Counted from the stretch's first letter, positions 44,035 to 52,990 are shown. The stretch is DNA of 64,000 nt from Pedobacter sp. BMA (GCF_001027745.1 NZ_LECU01000006.1:558001-622000); one strand, 5' to 3'. The notes: generated by a model not told the origin, from the sequence alone. Made by a program: numbers and translations.

Positions 44035-45065
44035 TAAAGCTGCCAGTGCGCTTCAGCGCATTTTTCCCAGGTAAATTTTCTTGCGTGGGCGGTGATTTTA
44101 TCAGCAGGATTTGTACTGAGATAATGTTCCATTCCTTTTGCAAAAACATTTTGCATATACTCACGATTGAAGTTTTCAAAATAATAAGCGTGTTCGCCGC
44201 CTATTTCCGGCAGTGAAGTTCGGGTAGATAAGAACACAGGCTTCCCAAAGTTCATCGCCTCGATAACGGGAATCCCAAAGCCTTCTGCCAGCGACGGAAA
44301 TGCAAATGCTGTACAATTTTTATAATACCAGTATTTGTCCTCCTTGGTTATCGGGCCGGTAATGTGTACACGGGTTTCAACGCCTTGTTTTTTTGCCTCA
44401 TCAAGGATTTCTTTCACATAATCAGAATTTTCTTTTCCAGATATCACTAGCTCAAGATCATTGCCAGCCAGCAAACAAGGCAAAGTATGAAAGTTCTTTT
44501 TTGGAATAACCGTACCAATGGCAAATATAAAGTGCTTTTGAGGGCGGTAAACCGGGTTGTCAAAATCCGGGTAAACTTCAAAGTCGCAGCCATTATAAAT
44601 AACTGTAATGGGTTTGTCTACTTTTAAATGTTTTAAAATATCCTGTTTGGTAAATTCGGATATTGCTATAATATGATCGGCCTTATCTAACGTTTGCTGG
44701 TGTTTTTTGAGTTTTTTGCGGCGTTTACTTTCTGATTCTTCCTCATAAACAAAATTTAAATCGTGTACCGTAAGCACACGTACCACCTTGCGCCCGGCAG
44801 GTGGTACATACCACGAAGTTTGGTGCGCCGTATGCCAAAGCTTAATTTCTTTGTTAAATGAAGGGAATATAACCTTATGCAGGCTTTTCTGATTAATGAA
44901 TGTAAGATCTTTATCGAAATAATATTGATCTTTTTGCTGCAGATAAAGAATTACCTCATTGTCGGGCTTGCCCTTTGTGCTCAAAGCTATACCCAATTTA
45001 TGGCAATATTCGAAAAGTCCTGTAAATGGATATTTCATCCGTTCACAGTCAAAAACAATTTTCAT
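44010..45065 (-). CDS. Glycosyltransferase family 4
   Basis: The 351-residue protein has the GT4 donor-site pattern FAFPSLAEGFGIPVIEAMNFGKPVFLS near 260-285. FAIGTVIPKKNFHTL is the start of the second domain. The N-terminus (KIVFDCERMKYPFTGLFEYCHKLG) forms the acceptor domain. Mannosyl- or glucosyltransferase activity is likely but not assignable. It follows the GT2 gene by 9 bases on the minus strand, so the two are cotranscribed. Confidence 0.88.
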   Translation of the reverse strand: MKIVFDCERMKYPFTGLFEYCHKLGIALSTKGKPDNEVILYLQQKDQYYFDKDLTFINQKSLHKVIFPSFNKEIKLWHTAHQTSWYVPPAGRKVVRVLTVHDLNFVYEEESESKRRKKLKKHQQTLDKADHIIAISEFTKQDILKHLKVDKPITVIYNGCDFEVYPDFDNPVYRPQKHFIFAIGTVIPKKNFHTLPCLLAGNDLELVISGKENSDYVKEILDEAKKQGVETRVHITGPITKEDKYWYYKNCTAFAFPSLAEGFGIPVIEAMNFGKPVFLSTRTSLPEIGGEHAYYFENFNREYMQNVFAKGMEHYLSTNPADKITAHARKFTWEKCAEAHWQLYHSLTGEI

Positions 45066-45074
45066 ATCAATATT

Positions 45075-45950
45075 TTATCTGGAAACAATCTTGTAGTTTT
45101 TGTACTCGCCTATTCTGATGCCGGTATATTTTAAGATTTTATTTAAAATCCTAACGCGCAGCGAATGGGTACTTTTTACTTTTGTGAGGTCGTAGCTGAA
45201 TTTCCAGTTTACGGCATCTATCCTGTCGAGCATCACTTTTGGATGTGTACCTTTAAAACGCTTAAGGTTGTCGGCATTCCCATAATCAAACTCTGCCGTT
45301 GCCGGAACTTCTCTGTCTACCGCATTTTTATCGTAATAGAGGTTAAAATTTACTCCTTTCCGTACCAGGCCTGCAGGTGGTTTAACCCATCCGTAATGAA
45401 AAACGTAAGCATCAATCAGCTTAACATTCAGCTTTCTGCCATTTATGCGAAAGCCCTGAGCATCTTTATAGGAGGAAACACCCGGCAGGTTTTTAACAAT
45501 GCGGATTTCTCTCCGGTACCAGCTTCGGGATTCGGCAACGTAATCATACGAGCCGTAAAAATGTTTATATTTGAGTAATAAAGCTTCTACTTTTTCATTG
45601 TGCAGCTCTCGCTCCATTTCCTTTTTAATAAGTGGGAGATAATCTTCATGTATTGCTTCATCACCCTGGATATAGATCATCCAGTCCGTATCCGTAGATA
45701 TTTCTCCGATAGCCTTGTTAGTCTCATCAGCAAAAACACGCCCTCCATGCCTTACGCGCTCGTCCCATATCGTATCAATTGTTCTGATCTTTGGGCTAAT
45801 GTTCTTAACCATCTCCGAAGTTGCATCTGAGGAATTGCCAAGTGCAACAACAAAGTCATCACATAAAGGCAGTACTGAAAGTATGGCCTCTCTAGCTGGA
45901 TAGTCATTTACAATTGCGTTTCTTAGAAAAGTAAAGCCTGTAACTTTCAT
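45075..45950 (-). CDS. Glycosyltransferase family 2
   Basis: The 291-residue protein begins KVTGFTFLRNAIVNDYPAREAILSVLPLCDDFVVALGNSSD. QGDEAIHEDY near 95-104 may act as the acidic metal-binding loop in place of a classical DxD, as in Bacteroidota and methanogen GT2-like proteins of this type. It is first in the operon with the GT4 gene. Its start lies 92 bases from the likely meaB start on the other strand. Confidence 0.8.
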   Translation of the reverse strand: MKVTGFTFLRNAIVNDYPAREAILSVLPLCDDFVVALGNSSDATSEMVKNISPKIRTIDTIWDERVRHGGRVFADETNKAIGEISTDTDWMIYIQGDEAIHEDYLPLIKKEMERELHNEKVEALLLKYKHFYGSYDYVAESRSWYRREIRIVKNLPGVSSYKDAQGFRINGRKLNVKLIDAYVFHYGWVKPPAGLVRKGVNFNLYYDKNAVDREVPATAEFDYGNADNLKRFKGTHPKVMLDRIDAVNWKFSYDLTKVKSTHSLRVRILNKILKYTGIRIGEYKNYKIVSR

Positions 45951-46042
45951 TGATAATTAAGATGCATGGTTGCGGGTATCATCAAATCATAACGATTCGA
46001 TTAAAAATAAATCAGTTTATTTGTACAAAGATAGTTTTATTG

Positions 46043-46945
46043 ATGAATACACATCTATCCATTTTAAACGAATTAAAGCAGGGCAATTATAAGGTTTTAG
46101 CAAGGGCATTAACTCTTGTTGAGAACGATATTGCGCCTTCAGATTTAATTCTTACAAATCTGGATACTTTATCAGGAGCTGTTGTTATTGGGATTACCGG
46201 CCCACCGGGAGCGGGCAAAAGCACCCTTGTTAACGCATTAACCGGTCAATTGGTTGGTGATGGAAAAAGAGTGGCCATTCTGGCTATCGATCCTACTTCT
46301 CCGTTTAATTTTGGGTCACTACTCGGCGACAGGATCCGGATGGCTGCCCAGTTTAACCATCCCGATGTTTTTATCCGCTCATTGGCTACCCGGGGCGCTT
46401 TGGGAGGGATTTCTGCCAAAACCATTGAGATGGTCGACGTTTTGAAAGCATCAAACTTTGATGTGATTCTGATTGAAACTGTAGGTGTGGGTCAATCGGA
46501 GGTAGAAATTGCCGGATTGGCTGATAAAACGGTTGTGGTTTTGGTTCCTGAATCAGGCGACGAGATACAAAATATCAAATCGGGGTTAATGGAAGTTGCC
46601 GACTGTTTTGTAGTGAATAAAGCCGACCGGGATGGAGCAGACGTTTTTGCCAATAACCTATCGAAGATGATCCATCAAGGGGTGAAATCCGTGCCTGTGA
46701 TAAAAACGGTAGCCGATCAGGGGATTGGTATTCCTGAACTTGTAAAGTGGATTGAGCGCCCAGTTAAAAATGAAAATCAGCGAAAAGTTTTTCTGGTTGC
46801 AGAAAAAGTCTGGAAAATTATCCAACATCGAAAAATGCAAACGATTGATAAAATAAGGCTGCATGATGAAATTCAGGCAGCCTTATTGAAGGATGACTTT
46901 AATGTTTATCGGTTTACCGAAAACTTTATTAAATCAGCCGGCTAA
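46043..46945 (+). CDS. meaB: Methylmalonyl-CoA mutase-associated GTPase MeaB
   Basis: The frame opens at 45950, but the conserved protein begins with the ATG at 46043 (MNTHLSILNELKQGNYKVL), leaving 300 residues. The 31 extra codons have no family similarity. Walker A GPPGAGKST is at about 53-61; the switch parts ETVGVGQSEVEIA and the base-binding NKADRDGAD follow. MeaB protects and loads adenosylcobalamin in methylmalonyl-CoA mutase, using GTP. No mutase genes are within the window. It is followed by the TTAACC repeat array. Confidence 0.9.
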   Translation: MNTHLSILNELKQGNYKVLARALTLVENDIAPSDLILTNLDTLSGAVVIGITGPPGAGKSTLVNALTGQLVGDGKRVAILAIDPTSPFNFGSLLGDRIRMAAQFNHPDVFIRSLATRGALGGISAKTIEMVDVLKASNFDVILIETVGVGQSEVEIAGLADKTVVVLVPESGDEIQNIKSGLMEVADCFVVNKADRDGADVFANNLSKMIHQGVKSVPVIKTVADQGIGIPELVKWIERPVKNENQRKVFLVAEKVWKIIQHRKMQTIDKIRLHDEIQAALLKDDFNVYRFTENFIKSAG

Positions 46946-46970
46946 TTCGTTGAAGTGTGATATACTTTTT

Positions 46971-47134
46971 TTAACCCTTTGTTCGTACCTGGTTAACACC
47001 TTGCTAACCTTTTCTGTACCCATCCTTAACCTTTTCTCTACCTATTGCTTACCCTACGTTAACCCTTTCTTAACCTATTGTTAACCCCCAGGGTTAAGAA
47101 TAGGTTAAGAAATACTCAACAAAAGGTTAATCAG
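46971..47134. repeat. In-phase 11-bp TTAACC repeat array with inverted terminal units
   Basis: The stretch splits into fifteen consecutive 11-base units. Units 1-11 read like TTAACCYTTTS, for example TTAACCCTTTG at 46971, TTAACCTTTTC at 47026 and TTAACCTATTG at 47070. The second unit is the poorest. From 47091 four units run reversed (GGTTAA at 47092, 47103 and 47125), still in the same 11-base register. The junction is a 22-bp stem with one mismatch and a 3-base loop (47066-47112). It lies between the convergent meaB and aminopeptidase genes. The stem may terminate transcription, but there is no T-run. A protein-binding array is an open possibility. Confidence 0.75.
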
Positions 47135-47198
47135 GAGATCATGAAGTAGCATCATTAATAGTTACAATTGCTTACCGGGTTAAATGGCCACCGAAGTA

Positions 47199-48488
47199 TT
47201 ATCCGTTCATGATATCTTCAATCTCTTCTGCATCCAGAGGAATATCTGCCATTAAATCGATATTTCCATTTTCAGTGATCAGAATATTATTTTCCAGGCG
47301 AATACCGAGCCCTTCTTCAGGGATGTAAATGCCCGGTTCTACTGTCAGTATATTTCCGGCTGCAAATGGCGTGTACCTCCCTGCAAAATCATGTACGTCT
47401 ATTCCCAGATGATGGGAGTTGCCATGCATAAAATATTTTTTATAGGCTGGCCATGCCGGATTCTGGTTTTTTACATCATCCGTTGTTATTAACTTAAGCT
47501 TAATGAGCTGCTCTGTCATTAATTCCCCAACTTGTTCGTGGTAAGTATTCCACACTGTCCCCACCCCAATTAATTTAATCGATTCTTTCATCACATGATG
47601 TACAGCCTTGTAAACGTCTTTTTGTCTTTGGGTAAATCTTCCGTTTACCGGAATTGACCTGCTCATATCCGCATTGTAGTTGGCATATTCTGCTCCAAAA
47701 TCGAAAAGGATCACATCACCATCCTTACATTCCTGATTGTTATCATTATAATGAAGAATATTTGCATTATGCCCAGAAGCAATGATTGGGGTATAAGCAT
47801 GCCCTGTCCCGCCCTGTCTGATGAACTCATGGATAATTTCTGCCTCTATTTCATATTCTTTTACGCCAGGTTTTGTAAACTTAAGTATCCTGATAAAGGC
47901 ATCTCTGGTAATGGCAGCTGCTTTTTTGGTGAGTTCTACTTCCACATCAGATTTCACTGCCCTCAATTTCCGCATAATTGGAGCTGCTCTTTCGAAATGA
48001 TGCAATGGATAGTTGGCCTTCATTTTTTCAATAAACCTGATATCCCTGTAAGGGACAGCATGGGCATATCTATCGTTTTCGTTTGTGTTTAAATAAATAT
48101 GGTCAGCATAATGAACAATACTATGGAGTATATTCTCAAAATCTTCTAGCCAGTATACCGACTGAATACCGGAAGCAGCCTTTGCCTGCTCTTTTGTATA
48201 TTTATAGCCTTCCCAAACTTTGATGAAATCATTCGTCTGTCTTAAAAACAGGACTTCTCTGTATAAAGGATTAGGACAATCTGGGTATAACAGTAATATT
48301 GTCTGTTCCTGATCGATGCCTGATAAATAAAATAAATCGGGGTTTTGCTTGAATATGAAGCTTTGATCACCGCTCCTGGGGAACTCATCATTGGCGTTAA
48401 ATATAGCTAATGAATTGTTTTTGAGTTCTTTAATGAAGTTATTTCTGTTTAACATAAATAATGACTGATCAATAGTTGGATATTTCAT
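47199..48488 (-). CDS. Xaa-Pro aminopeptidase (aminopeptidase P family)
   Basis: The 429-residue enzyme has the aminopeptidase P N-terminal domain (about 5-135, DQSFIFKQNPDLFYLSGI) and the pita-bread metallopeptidase domain. Probable metal ligands are D263, D274, H359, E384 and E399, the usual two-metal set. They lie in LFDFGAEY, NADMSRS, SHHLGIDVHD, TVEPGIY and RLENN. It removes an N-terminal residue before proline in the cytoplasm. No signal peptide is seen. It is monocistronic, ending 65 bases from the repeat array. Confidence 0.93.
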   Translation of the reverse strand: MKYPTIDQSLFMLNRNNFIKELKNNSLAIFNANDEFPRSGDQSFIFKQNPDLFYLSGIDQEQTILLLYPDCPNPLYREVLFLRQTNDFIKVWEGYKYTKEQAKAASGIQSVYWLEDFENILHSIVHYADHIYLNTNENDRYAHAVPYRDIRFIEKMKANYPLHHFERAAPIMRKLRAVKSDVEVELTKKAAAITRDAFIRILKFTKPGVKEYEIEAEIIHEFIRQGGTGHAYTPIIASGHNANILHYNDNNQECKDGDVILFDFGAEYANYNADMSRSIPVNGRFTQRQKDVYKAVHHVMKESIKLIGVGTVWNTYHEQVGELMTEQLIKLKLITTDDVKNQNPAWPAYKKYFMHGNSHHLGIDVHDFAGRYTPFAAGNILTVEPGIYIPEEGLGIRLENNILITENGNIDLMADIPLDAEEIEDIMNG

Positions 48489-48574
48489 AAATAAGGTAAA
48501 TTTAAATAAGAAAATGCCAAATGTAAGAAAATGATTATTCAGGGGGAAGTTTGGAACGGAGTTTGTATAAATGT

Positions 48575-48603
48575 TTGAAATTTTAAATATTTGTTTAATT
48601 TTG
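48575..48603 (+). promoter_or_regulatory. Promoter of the OmpA-family gene
   Basis: TTG (48575-48577), an 18-base spacer and TAATTTTG (48596-48603) match the consensus. A leader of about 50 bases follows, very A-rich just before the ATG, a feature typical of strongly translated Bacteroidota genes. Confidence 0.6.
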
Positions 48604-48660
48604 CGATTACTAAAAAATTAATCAATTAAATTGTTTAACCCTTAAAAAAGAAAAAAGATT

Positions 48661-50004
48661 ATGAATTATTCTACTTTAAAGAAAAGTGTTGCGCTTTCTT
48701 TAGTGGCATTAACAGGAGTAGCTTCTCTTGCTGTCGCTCAGGATGCTCCTGCAACTACTTCTTCTGCCAAGGTATTTGGCGGAAGGGCTCAGTACAGAAC
48801 TTGGTCGATCGGTGTACACGGTGGTGTTTTAATGCCAGTTGTTGCTATCGGTGGATCAAATGACTTCAACAGATGGGATGCTAACTTAGGTTACGGTTTA
48901 AACATCCGTAAGCAATTAGGTCACTCTTTCGGTTTAGAATTAAACGGAACACGTGGTAAACTTTCAGGTACTAACGAAGGTATCACTACAGGTGTTAGAG
49001 AATTCGAAACAGAATTACAATATGCTGTTGACTTACGTGGTGTAATCAACGTTGGTTCAATCGACTTCTTACGTCGTGAGAATTCAGTTGGTTTCTTCGT
49101 AACTGCGGGTGGTGGTTTAATCGCTTACGCTCCAAAAGTAACTTTAACTAACGGAACTGTTATCGACTGGAAAGGTAGAGCTAATGGCCCTGCTGATGAC
49201 AGACACGATGCTAAAGATTACGTAAAAGGTTTCTATATTCCAGTTGGTGCTGGTGTTAAATTCAAAGTTTCTGAGCGTGTTAACTTTAACTTAGGTTACA
49301 CTATGAACTTTGTTGATGCTGATAACGTTGATGGAGTTTATGCAAAAGGAACTACTAAAGATAAATATTCTTACGGTTATGCTGGTTTAGAATTCTCTTT
49401 AGGTTCTTCAGCTAAACCAAGCTTAGAGTGGACTAACCCATTAGCTACTATGTACGATGAGTTAAAAGATCCAACTTTACGTCAAGAAGTTGAAGCATTG
49501 AAAAACCGTGTTTCTGCTGTTGAGAAATCTGTTGAAGATTTGAAAAAAGATTCTGATGGTGACGGTGTTGCTGATCAATTCGACAAATGCCCAGGAACTC
49601 CTGCAGGTACTGCTGTTGATGGTTCAGGATGTCCACTTCCAAAAATGGATACTACTGCAGCTGCAACATCTAATGTAACTGGTTTCGAGAAAATCGCTTT
49701 TGATTTCAACTCTTCAGTTCTTAAAACTGAGTCTTATCCTACTTTAGATAAATTATCTTCAACTTTACGTGAAAACGGTGGTAAAGTAACTGTAAACGGT
49801 TACGCTTCTAGCGAAGGTACTGCTGCATATAACTTGAAGTTATCTAAAGACAGAGCAAACTCTGTTAAAACTTACTTAGTAAACTCTGGCGTTAACGCTA
49901 GTCAAGTTGCTACTAAAGGTTTAGGCGAAGCTAATCCAATTGCTTCTAACGATACTGAAGAAGGTCGTATCCAAAACCGTCGTGTTGAAACTGCTAGAAA
50001 CTAG
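48661..50004 (+). CDS. OmpA-family outer membrane protein
   Basis: The 447-residue protein has a signal peptide (cleavage after about 26), an N-terminal beta-barrel of about 230 residues, and a linker with a short coiled helix. A thrombospondin type 3 calcium repeat follows (DSDGDGVADQFDKCPGTPAGT). The C-terminal OmpA domain begins FEKIAFDFNSSVLKTES, with the peptidoglycan-binding NGYASSEGTAAYNLKLSKDR pattern. It anchors the outer membrane to the cell wall. Codon use is strongly biased (TTA for Leu, CGT for Arg, AAC for Asn), so very high expression is inferred. It has its own promoter and terminator. Confidence 0.93.
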   Translation: MNYSTLKKSVALSLVALTGVASLAVAQDAPATTSSAKVFGGRAQYRTWSIGVHGGVLMPVVAIGGSNDFNRWDANLGYGLNIRKQLGHSFGLELNGTRGKLSGTNEGITTGVREFETELQYAVDLRGVINVGSIDFLRRENSVGFFVTAGGGLIAYAPKVTLTNGTVIDWKGRANGPADDRHDAKDYVKGFYIPVGAGVKFKVSERVNFNLGYTMNFVDADNVDGVYAKGTTKDKYSYGYAGLEFSLGSSAKPSLEWTNPLATMYDELKDPTLRQEVEALKNRVSAVEKSVEDLKKDSDGDGVADQFDKCPGTPAGTAVDGSGCPLPKMDTTAAATSNVTGFEKIAFDFNSSVLKTESYPTLDKLSSTLRENGGKVTVNGYASSEGTAAYNLKLSKDRANSVKTYLVNSGVNASQVATKGLGEANPIASNDTEEGRIQNRRVETARN

Positions 50005-50029
50005 TATTTCAATATAAAAGTTAAAGAAG

Positions 50030-50057
50030 AGTCCCGATGAAAGTCGGGACTTTTTTT
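50030..50057 (+). terminator. Terminator of the OmpA-family gene
   Basis: AGTCCCGA and TCGGGACT form an 8-bp stem with a 6-base loop, followed by seven Ts, 26 bases after the stop codon. Confidence 0.9.
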
Positions 50058-50102
50058 GTGTCTTTTATTTTCCATATAACGCTTTTTAGCTAAGTTTGTG
50101 TA

Positions 50103-50240
50103 ATGTACTTCTTCAGAAAAAAGGATCCTAACAGGCCAACAAATACGAATATTAAAATTATGCATTTTATCAATGCACTGGCAATTACGATCTTTCTTGC
50201 AGGAATTATTTACAAGCTTATTCAGTGGCTAAGTCACTAG
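50103..50240 (+). CDS. 45-residue single-span membrane protein (DUF6728-like)
   Basis: An ATG at 50103 opens a 46-codon frame ending in TAG at 50240. The product has a basic head (FRKKDPNRPTNTNIKIMHF) and one hydrophobic helix (about 23-36, INALAITIFLAGIIY). An in-frame stop lies 12 bases upstream of the start. Small proteins with FRKKDPNRPTN occur widely in Bacteroidota, and I place it tentatively in DUF6728. Its function is unknown. It is 13 bases before ridA and probably cotranscribed. Confidence 0.7.
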   Translation: MYFFRKKDPNRPTNTNIKIMHFINALAITIFLAGIIYKLIQWLSH

Positions 50241-50253
50241 TCAATTTCATCTT

Positions 50254-50634
50254 ATGAAAAAAATAATCAATACAACAAATGCGCCCGCTCCGATTGGCCC
50301 ATATAGTCAGGCCGTGCAGGCAGGAAACTTTTTATTTATCTCCGGGCAGATTGCGATTAATCCTGAAAACGGTGAATTAAATCTAACTAATATCGAAGAG
50401 GAAACCCACCAGGTGATGCGTAACCTTAAAGCTGTTTTACTTGAAGCAGGTCTAACTTTCGAAAACGTAGTGAAGTCGAGTATCTTTTTAAGCGACATGG
50501 GCACTTTTGCGCAGGTTAACGAAGTGTACGGGCAATACTTCAAATCAGATTTTCCAGCTCGTGAGACTGTTCAGGTTTCGGTATTACCGAAAAATGTTAA
50601 CGTAGAAATCTCTGTTATAGCTATTACAGGTTAA
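50254..50634 (+). CDS. ridA: RidA-family enamine/imine deaminase
   Basis: The 126-residue protein matches RidA (YjgF/YER057c) closely. The start PIGPYSQAVQAG is at 13-24, the catalytic arginine is R103 in PARETVQV, and E118 in VEISVIA also conforms. It hydrolyses reactive 2-aminoacrylate formed by PLP enzymes of serine and threonine metabolism. It is a cytosolic trimer in known cases. It follows the 45-residue membrane protein gene and has its own terminator. Confidence 0.95.
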   Translation: MKKIINTTNAPAPIGPYSQAVQAGNFLFISGQIAINPENGELNLTNIEEETHQVMRNLKAVLLEAGLTFENVVKSSIFLSDMGTFAQVNEVYGQYFKSDFPARETVQVSVLPKNVNVEISVIAITG

Positions 50635-50651
50635 TACCTGATCACTTTTTT

Positions 50652-50700
50652 GGCAGGCATTATTTTTCCCATAAAGGGAAATTAATGCCTGTTTCTTTTT
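50652..50700 (+). terminator. Terminator of ridA
   Basis: CAGGCATTATTTTTCCC pairs imperfectly with GGGAAATTAATGCCTG around a 4-5-base loop and is followed by TTTCTTTTT. Confidence 0.75.
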
Positions 50701-50794
50701 ATTAAGAATTTTATCCATTTGCTTTTGCTCTTGTTGATGCTTATTTTTAACGGATATTGCTAAAAAATATAGTCAAACCGCAGCAATAACTATT

Positions 50795-52900
50795 TTGCAA
50801 AATTCAATTTTAGATACACGTATAGAGTTTATTAAAGGCGTAGGACCAAGTCGCGCAGATGTGATGAAGAAAGACCTGGGTCTATTCACATATCATGATC
50901 TGCTTGCCCATTATCCTTTTCGCTACATTGACCGTACAAAGTATTTTAAAATTAATCAGATTAATCCAGATTCCACTTATATCCAGATCATCGGCCGGAT
51001 AGTGAGTAAAAAGGTGATCGGGGATAAAAGAGCAAAACGTATTGTTGCTGTTTTTAAGGATGACACCGGACTAATGGAACTGGTTTGGTTCCAGAGTCTG
51101 AAATGGGTAGAAGATCATATTCTGGTAGGCGCCGCATATGTCGCCTTTGGGAAACCAACGCTGTTTAACGGTACATTTAGTATCTCTCATCCGGAAATGG
51201 AATTGTACCAGAACCGGTCGGTAGGGAGAGGTAACCTGACCTTACAGCCGGTGTACCATTCTACAGAGAAGCTTAAAAAATTTATGCTTGATTCGAAAGG
51301 CATTCAAAGGCTTATCGCCGGTTTGCTCGATCAGGTGATTCCTCAGGTTCCTGAAACTTTACCTGCCTATATTTTAGATAAGTATCAATTGGCTGATAAA
51401 AAAACGGCTTTACTAAATATCCATTTCCCTAAAAACCAGAGTGAGTTAAATGCTGCGGAACGCCGCTTAAAGTTCGAAGAGTTATTTTTCATCCAGCTGC
51501 AGTTGCTGCACAACAAACATTTGAGGCAACTTAAATTTAAAGGGGCAACTTTCGATAAGGTTGGAGACAAGGTTAACAGGTTTTATAATGAATTTCTTCC
51601 TTTTGAACTCACCAATGCACAAAAGCGTGTTGTAAAAGAAATCAGGATAGATACACAACGTGGCGTGCAGATGAACAGGCTTGTTCAGGGAGACGTAGGG
51701 AGCGGAAAAACAGCCGTGGCCTTAATGAGTATGTTATTAGCAAACGATAATGGCTATCAGGCCTGTATGATGGCGCCTACGGAAATTTTAGCCCGTCAGC
51801 ATTATGCGTCAATCGTAAGCCTGGTTACAGATGACCTGGTGAAGGTGGCTATCCTTACGGGAAATACTAAAAAGAAAGAGAGAACGCTTTTACATGAGCA
51901 GCTTGAAAACAATGAAATCGATATCCTGATCGGAACCCATGCTTTAATTGAAGATAAAGTGAAGTTCAAAAATCTGGGTCTGGTGGTGATTGATGAACAA
52001 CACCGCTTTGGCGTTGAACAGCGGGCCAAACTTTGGCGGAAAAATATCATTCCCCCCCATATATTGGTCATGACTGCTACCCCAATTCCCCGTACCCTGG
52101 CTATGACGTTGTATGGTGACCTGGATGTTTCCATAATTGATGAGCTTCCTGCCGGCAGAAAACCCATTGAAACAAAGCATTTGTTTGAAGGGCAACGCTT
52201 GCGGATGTTTGGTTTTATGAAACAGGAGATTGCCAAGGGGCGTCAGGTATATATTGTTTATCCCCTCATTAAAGAAAGTGAAAAACTCGATCTGTTACAC
52301 CTTGAAGCTGGTGTAGAGCAATTGAGCTACCAGTTCCCCCGTCCCGATTATCAGATTAGTATTGTACATGGTCAAATGCCTAATGCCGATAAACAGTTCG
52401 AAATGCAACAGTTTATTGATGGCAAAAGCCAGATTATGGTGGCAACAACGGTAATTGAAGTTGGGGTAAATGTTCCGAATGCATCGGTAATGGTGATCGA
52501 GAACTCTGAACGCTTTGGTCTTTCTCAGCTCCATCAGTTAAGAGGACGGGTTGGCCGTGGTGCAGAGCAATCGTTCTGTATTTTGATGAGTGGGAATAAA
52601 TTAAGCAAGGAGGGTAAAGTACGATTGGAAACCATGGTGAGAACCAATAATGGCTTTGAAATCTCTGAAATTGATTTACAGCTACGTGGTCCGGGAGATA
52701 TTACCGGTACGCAGCAAAGTGGCGTGTTGGATTTAAAGCTAGCTGACTTAGCTAAAGATCAGATTGTGCTTTCAGAAGCCAGAAATACAGTCATTGAAAT
52801 TTTTGCTGAGGACCCTCAATTGGAAAAGCCTGAAAACAGGATCTTAAAAATTCATCTGCAAAAACTGGAGCGGGGAATTTCATTTGATAAGATATCTTAA
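50795..52900 (+). CDS. recG: ATP-dependent DNA helicase RecG
   Basis: The 701-residue branch-migration helicase has the N-terminal wedge (OB) domain and then the SF2 motor. Walker A GDVGSGKT is near 304-311, the DEQH box in VVIDEQHRFGVEQR lies near 395, and RGRVGRGAEQSFC near 590 is motif VI. It remodels stalled forks and Holliday junctions. The start is TTG at 50795: the first internal ATG would remove the conserved IEFIKGVGPSRAD start, and the frame upstream has no better codon. It is a single gene. Confidence 0.95.
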   Translation: MQNSILDTRIEFIKGVGPSRADVMKKDLGLFTYHDLLAHYPFRYIDRTKYFKINQINPDSTYIQIIGRIVSKKVIGDKRAKRIVAVFKDDTGLMELVWFQSLKWVEDHILVGAAYVAFGKPTLFNGTFSISHPEMELYQNRSVGRGNLTLQPVYHSTEKLKKFMLDSKGIQRLIAGLLDQVIPQVPETLPAYILDKYQLADKKTALLNIHFPKNQSELNAAERRLKFEELFFIQLQLLHNKHLRQLKFKGATFDKVGDKVNRFYNEFLPFELTNAQKRVVKEIRIDTQRGVQMNRLVQGDVGSGKTAVALMSMLLANDNGYQACMMAPTEILARQHYASIVSLVTDDLVKVAILTGNTKKKERTLLHEQLENNEIDILIGTHALIEDKVKFKNLGLVVIDEQHRFGVEQRAKLWRKNIIPPHILVMTATPIPRTLAMTLYGDLDVSIIDELPAGRKPIETKHLFEGQRLRMFGFMKQEIAKGRQVYIVYPLIKESEKLDLLHLEAGVEQLSYQFPRPDYQISIVHGQMPNADKQFEMQQFIDGKSQIMVATTVIEVGVNVPNASVMVIENSERFGLSQLHQLRGRVGRGAEQSFCILMSGNKLSKEGKVRLETMVRTNNGFEISEIDLQLRGPGDITGTQQSGVLDLKLADLAKDQIVLSEARNTVIEIFAEDPQLEKPENRILKIHLQKLERGISFDKIS

Positions 52901-52942
52901 TCATCATCGCACAGTAACGTTTATAATAGTATTTTGATTCCA

Positions 52943-52974
52943 TTGTACTTTTAGTTTTTCAAACCTTAGTTTTG
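52943..52974 (+). promoter_or_regulatory. Promoter of the MFS transporter gene
   Basis: TTG (52943-52945), a 21-base spacer and TAGTTTTG (52967-52974) fit the consensus. The GTG start lies 16 bases after the -7 box. Confidence 0.55.
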
Positions 52975-52990
52975 CAGAAACATTTTTCCA

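Noticed and set aside
45950..46042. N-terminal extension of the meaB frame
   Set aside because: The 31 codons before 46043 have no MeaB similarity and overlap the likely promoter of the divergent GT2 gene.
46893..47084. Open frame of 63 codons over the meaB end and the TTAACC array
   Set aside because: It overlaps the meaB reading frame and its second half is a by-product of the repeat; no family similarity and no plausible start context.
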